A stretch of DNA of 26,945 nt from a virus. Of this stretch, positions 22,301 to 26,945 are shown piece by piece; position 1 is the first letter of the stretch; each line of letters begins with the position of its first letter. The stretch spans positions 1-26,945 of the IMG/VR virus record IMGVR_UViG_3300018024_000376; one strand, written 5' to 3'. Both the position numbers and the translations under genes were made by a program. The notes beneath the pieces are model-generated. The model saw only the letters and a program-made list of their open reading frames with translations. It did not search any database and was not told where the DNA came from.

Positions 22301-23335
22301 GATGAAAAAACAATCTCCGAGGTAACTTGTGCTGAGCATCATTCTGTAATGAACTCTGTTTATGTAGCCATCATGGATCCCGGAAAGGTGTTTGCTGTTT
22401 TCGACCCGCGAGATCAATAGAAACTCTGTGTTGAGGTTTTCCAGACTGCTTCCAAATTCGGTTCCATGATGCGAGGCCTTTAAGAAATCATAATCGCGCG
22501 AGTTCGGGATGTAGATTTTGTCAAGTACAGAACTCTCCATATCGCCGAGAAACAAAAATCTGGGGAAGCTCCAGTACTTAGTCCTGAAAGCAATGGATAG
22601 GATATTTGCTACAGGGCTAAGGTCTTTTTCAATTCTTTCAAGTTTTTTGTGCACTTCAGTCTTCTCGGATTCGGGCTGCTGACGATATGCGACCTCTTCT
22701 CGTTCAAGATCTTCGAAGAAGGATCTCATTGAGTAATTCTTTTCGGAATTGGGCGGCTTCTTGATGCCATATTTATCCATGATGGGTTCAACACTGCCTC
22801 TGACTTTTTCGGCGGCTTCGACTATTTTGCTGTTTATTAAGGAAGTATGAGAGAAGTCGGGCCAGAACACCCGCACAGAAGGAGTTATTTCATTGATTAT
22901 TGTGCCTTTTCTGCAAAACGTCACAGATAGATTGGCATTAGCAATTATTTCGGGAAGTATTCTGTAGCTGCCAAACTCGAAGGAAACAGCAGTTTTTATA
23001 AATTCCATCATAGCAAGCCCGAGAGTACCGACTGGGCCCCCCATTTCAAAGTCTGGAAAATAGACATTAGAAAAGAGGACGTCGGGATGCCTAAAATAAC
23101 GAAATAAACTGTAATGGTCCCAGTGGTAATGCGATACGATCAAACCGCACTTCCGAGGGTAGGTCAGGTTCTCTATCAGATGGGGTATATGAGCGTATTC
23201 CCGGGGTGTTTGTGTCCCGATATCAACAAGAAGACTATGACAGTTGTCATCGCAAATCAGAACGCTATCGCCATGACCAACATTAAACATGAATAACCTT
23301 TGATGTGATCTCGTTGGGATAGTAAGTGACATCAT
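22298..23335 (-). CDS. ComEC-like metallo-beta-lactamase-fold hydrolase
   Basis: This 345-residue protein shows MFNVGHGDSVLI and LLVDIGT in the first strands, the metal site SHYHWDHYS (H69, H71, D73, H74), FLFLGDMESSVL with a metal Asp, and LKASHHGTEFGSS. This set fits the ComEC/Rec2-type subgroup of the fold, which typically acts on nucleic acid. Between residues about 160 and 245 is a charged helical insert (EDLEREEVAYRQQ, VHKKLERIEKDL). There is no membrane segment, unlike full ComEC. It begins with two ATG codons in a row and weak ribosome signals. Its place beside restriction genes suggests a defence or counter-defence nuclease; no substrate can be read from the sequence. Confidence 0.75.
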   Translation of the reverse strand: MMSLTIPTRSHQRLFMFNVGHGDSVLICDDNCHSLLVDIGTQTPREYAHIPHLIENLTYPRKCGLIVSHYHWDHYSLFRYFRHPDVLFSNVYFPDFEMGGPVGTLGLAMMEFIKTAVSFEFGSYRILPEIIANANLSVTFCRKGTIINEITPSVRVFWPDFSHTSLINSKIVEAAEKVRGSVEPIMDKYGIKKPPNSEKNYSMRSFFEDLEREEVAYRQQPESEKTEVHKKLERIEKDLSPVANILSIAFRTKYWSFPRFLFLGDMESSVLDKIYIPNSRDYDFLKASHHGTEFGSSLENLNTEFLLISRVENSKHLSGIHDGYINRVHYRMMLSTSYLGDCFFI

Positions 23336-23380
23336 AATGCCCTCTCTAGCCTATTTGTTCTATTTCATTTTTGTGCCAAT

Positions 23381-23390
23381 GCGCGCGCTA
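23381..23390. repeat. 10-bp GCGCGCGCTA direct repeat, copy 2
   Basis: Copy of the string at 22291-22300, here 46-55 bases upstream of the metallo-beta-lactamase start. Both copies precede minus-strand genes at similar distances, so a shared operator or promoter element is possible. The rest of the 133-base gap (23336-23468) holds no gene. Confidence 0.6.
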
Positions 23391-23468
23391 TTTTGCGTCA
23401 GGAAAACTCGCGTGCCTATTGGCTCTTATGATCCCCAGTCTGATAACTCGGACTTTTGTCTCTAAGAA

Positions 23469-23750
23469 CTACTCGCTTTCCAGCGTACCATCCGCAAGGT
23501 TGATTTGGATTCTTTTTACAACTAGCTTATAGCCAATTCCCTTTTGTCTATAATAATATTTATCTACGAGCCCAGCATCGACTAATTTTTCAAGTCCTCT
23601 ATAAACACTCTCTCGATACTTTACTACTCGACCTAATGCAGCTAATTCTTTCGTGACTTCAGCAACCGATTTTGGCTCTTTTGCAAGAATTATCATAATG
23701 TCTCTTCTGAGTCTGGAATCCAGTGCGGCTGTGACTTTCTCAATATTCAT
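23469..23750 (-). CDS. Winged-helix transcription regulator (ArsR-like)
   Basis: This 93-residue protein has a typical small archaeal winged helix: helix 1 ALDSRLRRDIMIILAKEP (9-26), helices 2-3 SVAEVTKELAALG and YRESVYRGLEKLVDAGLVDK, then the wing YYYRQKGIGYKLVVKRIQIN. It is complete and has no ligand-binding domain. It is divergent from the endonuclease gene, with 120 bases between starts. A TATA-like CTTTTTATGA lies about 55 bases before its ATG. By position it is a good candidate to control the restriction genes, in the way controller proteins do in bacterial systems, but it is not a helix-turn-helix C protein by sequence. Confidence 0.75.
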   Translation of the reverse strand: MNIEKVTAALDSRLRRDIMIILAKEPKSVAEVTKELAALGRVVKYRESVYRGLEKLVDAGLVDKYYYRQKGIGYKLVVKRIQINLADGTLESE

Positions 23751-23839
23751 GAATGGAAAGTGAAGAGTGTTTGTATGTTAAATCATTTTGTTGTTATCAG
23801 AGTCATAAAAAGACATTTGATATCAACATGGGTTCTTAA

Positions 23840-23858
23840 CCAGAAGATAGACTTCTGG
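23840..23858. promoter_or_regulatory. Perfect inverted repeat, candidate operator
   Basis: CCAGAAG-ATAGA-CTTCTGG is a 7-bp perfect inverted repeat with a 5-base centre, 12 bases before the TTG start of the endonuclease and within the shared gap with the winged-helix gene. A TTTGATAT box lies about 20 bases upstream, so the repeat would cover the expected transcription start. Binding by the regulator is an inference. Confidence 0.5.
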
Positions 23859-23870
23859 CAATAGAATAAC

Positions 23871-24518
23871 TTGAATACAAGTAGGGTAATTGGTGACTCT
23901 TTCAAAAGAGCTATGGTAACCAGCATCGTTCCCAAGAGTGAAAATGACATTTCAAGTTTTATTGTTAATCTCATTCAAAAATGCGACAAAATAGGCATAA
24001 CTGACTATGGCCTGCGTCCAAACCAAATAGGGAGATGCCGGGGAGACTGGTTTGAGCTGGGAATAGAGACAATTCTAAGAACTTTTTTGAAACCCGGTGA
24101 ATTTAAAGCCTATCCGGGAAGAGGGCACAAGATAAAAGAGATTAAAGGTTTTGAAGAAGTCAATTGGATTCCAATGCCTGATGTAATTTTCAAAAGCACA
24201 ATCGATCTACGCGGCATTCTGACTTTAAAATGGGGAATGAGACATGACCGAATGTATGAAGCAGGATATGAGGCATATGCTATCAAAGATTGGTGCAAGC
24301 GAGCGGAAATGCGAGAACCCGTCGTCTTCTTAGTAACAAACGATAATTTTAGTGGGTTCGAATCTCGATTACTAACGATGAGCAGATGCCCTGTTATAGA
24401 TGGAGTTTATTATGTCAATCACGAATCTTTGCCCGATAGAATCAAGAATAAAATTAAATCTATGAGCAATCTCATTAGTGATGTGGAACAAATAGTCCGA
24501 GAATCACCGACGTCCTAG
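23871..24518 (+). CDS. Type II restriction endonuclease, CCGG family (BsaWI/NgoMIV-like)
   Basis: This 215-residue protein, the only clear plus-strand gene, has a TTG start; ATG at 23913 (201 residues) is an alternative. Visible core: RCRGDWFELGIETIL (E62 or nearby as first acid), VNWIPMPDVIF (P103, D104), then LTLKWGMRHDRMYEAGYEAY with T118-x-K120, R124, D126, R127 and E134. This is the PD...(S/T)xK...E nuclease core with the R-x-D-R element by which NgoMIV-type enzymes read CCGG. The K-to-R, D, R and E spacings (+4, +6, +7, +14) equal those I recall for NgoMIV. A convergent methyltransferase ends 4 bases away. Cuts unmethylated DNA at a CCGG-containing site by inference; the outer bases cannot be read. 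Confidence 0.78.
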   Translation: MNTSRVIGDSFKRAMVTSIVPKSENDISSFIVNLIQKCDKIGITDYGLRPNQIGRCRGDWFELGIETILRTFLKPGEFKAYPGRGHKIKEIKGFEEVNWIPMPDVIFKSTIDLRGILTLKWGMRHDRMYEAGYEAYAIKDWCKRAEMREPVVFLVTNDNFSGFESRLLTMSRCPVIDGVYYVNHESLPDRIKNKIKSMSNLISDVEQIVRESPTS

Positions 24519-24522
24519 TGAA

Positions 24523-25776
24523 TCACATTCTTTTGTTTTTGACTGTGAAGATCAATATGTGTTCTTTGTCTATTACTCCTCCAAATTCACGCAACTTTGG
24601 CAATCTCTTACTCGGTAAATTCCGGGTAAACTCCTGTTCAAGTTTTACCCCAACATCATCAAGGAGTTCTACAGTTATCTTGGAGTTGTCAAAAACCCTC
24701 CTATCCAAAACCCTCTGGCCAATCACTATTACTATTTTATCATTGACAACTCTAGCCATTTCTTTCAATGAGAGGCAGTAATCATAATAGAATGCCAGAG
24801 CTTCCAATTGACTCCTCTCGTTCTTGACAGTATTGATTGTCTCTCTCAAAGTGCGCGATGGAGGAGAGTCTATTGATTTCCTACCCCTAACCCAACCCAA
24901 TGTTCGAGACTTGCGACTATTCAATGCCTCTACTGACCAACCAAGCCAATACAGCATGTTCTTAACGGATTGAAAATAGCAGACGCCGTTGCGCTCATCG
25001 CCATATGGAGGTGAACAGATTATCGTAGTGAAGGCATCATCCTTGAAAGGCGTATACACAATGTGTCCATCCAAAACAGTGGCGTCTGCGTTTTTAGGGA
25101 GTTTACTCACACGTAAAATCGCGTCACGTGCTCTTGAAACAAATCGTCTAGTAACATCGGGATTGAATTTCGCTAATCGCCCCGGCTCTAATTTGCGAAG
25201 TCTGATTTCATTCCTGTGAGTCAGTGAAACATCCCTTGCAGTTGCGGAAAACACACATTCAAAAAAATTCCTGATCTTCTGGTCTTCCACATTTCCGATA
25301 GCGATGGAAATTGAACTCAATTCAGGAATCATGTAAAGTTTGTACCAGTAATGGACGTTGTATTTTTGGGGGAAAGCAATGACATGTCTAGGATAATTGC
25401 TCGATGCTTTCAAGATCTCTGCTAAACTCTTTTCGAGCAGCTCCTTCTCAATGTAAGTGGTCTTGGCCCGTGAAATGAGAGTTGCGAGTGGGTTTATATC
25501 GATACCAGCAGTTGGGATTCCGGCCAACACAGCCTCAACAAGTACCGCTCCACCACCGCAGAACGGATCGAGAACGCTTGCTGCCCGTGTGACCTTAATA
25601 AGCTTGCCCGCCAGTGCGGGAATCATAGCCGCTAACCATGTATGCATTCCATGTGTAGAATATTGAGTGTCGCTTCCGGCAAAATCCCAATTTGCAGTTC
25701 GTGTCTCAGGCAAATCGAGGGCTTGATTTTGTTCGATAATTTTCTTCTGTTGCGAAAGGATCGATGCTCTCTCCAT
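24523..25776 (-). CDS. DNA methyltransferase, SPPY type (probably N4-cytosine)
   Basis: This 417-residue protein has AdoMet motif I SVLDPFCGGGAVLVEA (67-82), followed by GIDINPLATLISRAKT (91-106), and catalytic motif IV TTIICSPPYGDERNG (250-264). The S-P-P-Y form is most common in N4-cytosine enzymes, though N6-adenine cannot be excluded. The stretch between (107-249) is long and helical and may carry target recognition. The C-terminus includes VNDKIVIVIGQRVLDRRVF. It ends tail-to-tail with the endonuclease gene, so the two are very probably a restriction-modification pair in which this enzyme protects the CCGG-type site. A TATA box lies upstream. Confidence 0.85.
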   Translation of the reverse strand: MERASILSQQKKIIEQNQALDLPETRTANWDFAGSDTQYSTHGMHTWLAAMIPALAGKLIKVTRAASVLDPFCGGGAVLVEAVLAGIPTAGIDINPLATLISRAKTTYIEKELLEKSLAEILKASSNYPRHVIAFPQKYNVHYWYKLYMIPELSSISIAIGNVEDQKIRNFFECVFSATARDVSLTHRNEIRLRKLEPGRLAKFNPDVTRRFVSRARDAILRVSKLPKNADATVLDGHIVYTPFKDDAFTTIICSPPYGDERNGVCYFQSVKNMLYWLGWSVEALNSRKSRTLGWVRGRKSIDSPPSRTLRETINTVKNERSQLEALAFYYDYCLSLKEMARVVNDKIVIVIGQRVLDRRVFDNSKITVELLDDVGVKLEQEFTRNLPSKRLPKLREFGGVIDKEHILIFTVKNKRM

Positions 25777-25819
25777 TCAGTCATCTACGGACAGTAATGA
25801 ATATGATATATTCTAACCG

Positions 25820-25829
25820 CATATAAAAA
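25820..25829 (-). promoter_or_regulatory. Archaeal TATA box for the methyltransferase gene
   Basis: The minus strand reads TTTTTATATG, a good match to archaeal TATA boxes, 44 bases before the methyltransferase ATG in a 119-base gap. A start about 25 bases downstream would leave a short leader. TAGCGCGTAG at 25853-25862, farther upstream, resembles the GCGCGCGCTA elements of the other gaps. Confidence 0.5.
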
Positions 25830-25895
25830 CGAAGGGTGGTGAAGAGGAGCTTTAGCGCGTAGACTGGCAATATGATTGGAATGAAATTCACAACA

Positions 25896-26945
25896 TCATA
25901 GAGGAGTTGTCTTTATTTTCTTGGTTTCCAAGTAATAATCAAAATATTCTTCCAATATTCTATTCCTTGCTTCTATCGCTGCCCTGCTAACTGCTGCTTG
26001 GAGGATGTTAGTTTGGAAATCCAATAATCCTCTGTATTGCGGATCGTAGTCAAGTCCTCTAGACGATTGTTGTGACAGCTTCCGCAAGAATTCTAAATAG
26101 AATTTCACGAATATTGGAAGTTTTTCTGTTTCATCCTTTACAATCAATTGTTCAAAGAACAAGTACCCTGAAACTATGGTTGCTCTGTTCCTGAACTGAG
26201 TTGCTTCGACTCCAAAGTATTGGTCTAACAGATCCAAAGTATGCCTAATTCGTGTCACTTCACTCCCGTATTCCTCCAAATTCGAATACTGCGCAAAAAA
26301 AGCTTTGAGTTCTTCGTATCTTGCGCTATAAAAGGTGCCGTGAAGCGAACGATAGAAGGAGTTTATGCAAATCTGAGCAAACACCGTCTCTCTGGCAAAT
26401 CTTCTTTCGGGTATAGTCACTTTAACAAAGAAGGGATGATTCTTGCCAACGTCAAATACAAAGTCGTGCATACCTCCTTTCATTGCATGTAGTTTTTCTC
26501 CCACATTGAGAATAGAGCCCAGCTGAAGTCTGAGAAAGAGAAGCCTCAAATCTTCTTCAGTGGCTATAGTAACAAGCGCAATTGTGAACTTATAATTGAG
26601 AAGAGTTTGTTGTTCTTCAAAAGTTAGATTACGCCAGTAGCGACCATCTTTGAGTTTTAGACTCTGACTGAAAAAATCGATAACGGATACTATCCTCTGT
26701 TGGCCATCAATGCAGTCATAATTATCAATTTGTCTTCTCCCTGGACGAAGGACATTGACCTGGCCTTCTTCTGGTTGGTATAAGTAGATTTTAGGTATGT
26801 CCAGACCTATTAACATCGAGTCGATCAATAGTTGCCTCTTTACTTCGTTCCAGACAGTGGGCTCTCTTTGGAAATCAGGGTATTGAATCGAGTTTCTCTT
26901 TGCATAAAGTTCTTTGGCCGGCCATTCCTCAATTTTACGCTTCAT
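25896..26945 (-). CDS. DUF262 family protein (ParB/GmrSD-like fold)
   Basis: This 349-residue protein's ATG is the last three bases of the window, so the true start could lie outside, though MKRKIEEWPAKEL is a natural beginning. The DUF262 signature is clear: IQYPDFQREPTVWNEVKRQL (20-39), IDSMLIGLDIPKIYLY (41-56) and YDCIDGQQRIVSVIDFF (76-92, with D-G-Q-Q-R). The rest is helical, with no C-terminal HNH (DUF1524) domain as in GmrD-type fusions. DUF262 proteins use nucleotide and act in type IV restriction and related anti-virus systems. Beside a restriction-modification pair, a defence role is likely, but no partner nuclease is visible. Confidence 0.82.
   Translation of the reverse strand: MKRKIEEWPAKELYAKRNSIQYPDFQREPTVWNEVKRQLLIDSMLIGLDIPKIYLYQPEEGQVNVLRPGRRQIDNYDCIDGQQRIVSVIDFFSQSLKLKDGRYWRNLTFEEQQTLLNYKFTIALVTIATEEDLRLLFLRLQLGSILNVGEKLHAMKGGMHDFVFDVGKNHPFFVKVTIPERRFARETVFAQICINSFYRSLHGTFYSARYEELKAFFAQYSNLEEYGSEVTRIRHTLDLLDQYFGVEATQFRNRATIVSGYLFFEQLIVKDETEKLPIFVKFYLEFLRKLSQQSSRGLDYDPQYRGLLDFQTNILQAAVSRAAIEARNRILEEYFDYYLETKKIKTTPL

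Noticed and set aside
22298-23335. Beta-lactamase or lactonase for small molecules
   Set aside because: The VGHGDS opening and SHHG motif fit the ComEC-like nucleic-acid-related subgroup better than antibiotic or lactone enzymes.
1-26945. CRISPR arrays, tRNAs, integrase and att sites
   Set aside because: No regularly spaced repeats, no cloverleaf with a CCA-side stem, no integrase motifs and no long direct repeats were seen by eye, so provirus versus free virus cannot be decided.

Overview
The window reads as most of the late (virion) region of an archaeal head-tailed dsDNA virus or provirus (class Caudoviricetes), joined on its right to a small restriction-modification and defence-like block. 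Archaeal origin is an inference. It rests on Shine-Dalgarno sites of the GGTGA type before most starts, frequent TTG/GTG starts, TATA-like boxes and T-run terminators instead of bacterial -35/-10 signals, a small archaeal-type winged-helix regulator, an ABC-ATPase/GNAT fusion of a kind known mainly from archaea, and a virion-region protein packed with N-glycosylation sequons behind a membrane anchor. The host cannot be named from this sequence; an uncultivated Thermoproteota/Bathyarchaeia-like host is only a guess. No tRNA, rRNA, CRISPR array, integrase or att site was seen.

Nearly everything is on the minus strand, so the late operon reads from about 22.2 kb down to 1. Its order is: two small unknown genes, small-terminase candidate, large terminase, small unknown, portal, mini MuF-like protein, several small cysteine-rich or charged proteins, a small domain protein, a Lys-rich protein and a prohead protease-scaffold fusion, decoration (cement) protein, major capsid protein (14.4-13.5 kb). 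Then come two unexpected membrane proteins (a four-TM protein and an 835-residue glyco-rich beta-helix spike). These are followed by neck and tail-completion proteins (10-7.5 kb), tail tube, tail-assembly chaperone with a hidden -1 frameshift product, tape measure, two large beta-rich tail-tip or fibre proteins, and four small genes. The left end carries a COG2401-like ABC-ATPase/GNAT protein and a ribbon-helix-helix-like protein. Stop/start overlaps (ATGA, GTGA, TAATG) couple many genes. T-rich runs separate the capsid, membrane, spike and tail-tube genes and suggest several transcript ends.

The right 4.7 kb looks different: more AT-rich, with real intergenic regions and both strands used. 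It holds a ComEC-like metallo-beta-lactamase protein, a winged-helix regulator divergent from a plus-strand CCGG-family type II restriction endonuclease, a convergent SPPY-type DNA methyltransferase, and a DUF262 protein at the window edge. A perfect 7-bp inverted repeat sits just before the endonuclease start and is a candidate operator.

The most notable observations are: a canonical slippery T7 with a downstream stem-loop giving the chaperone GT protein that no ordinary ORF call shows; an endonuclease whose catalytic and CCGG-reading residues have the same spacing as I recall for NgoMIV; paralogous small proteins at opposite ends of the virion module; and a two-gene membrane/glycoprotein insertion between the capsid and neck genes.
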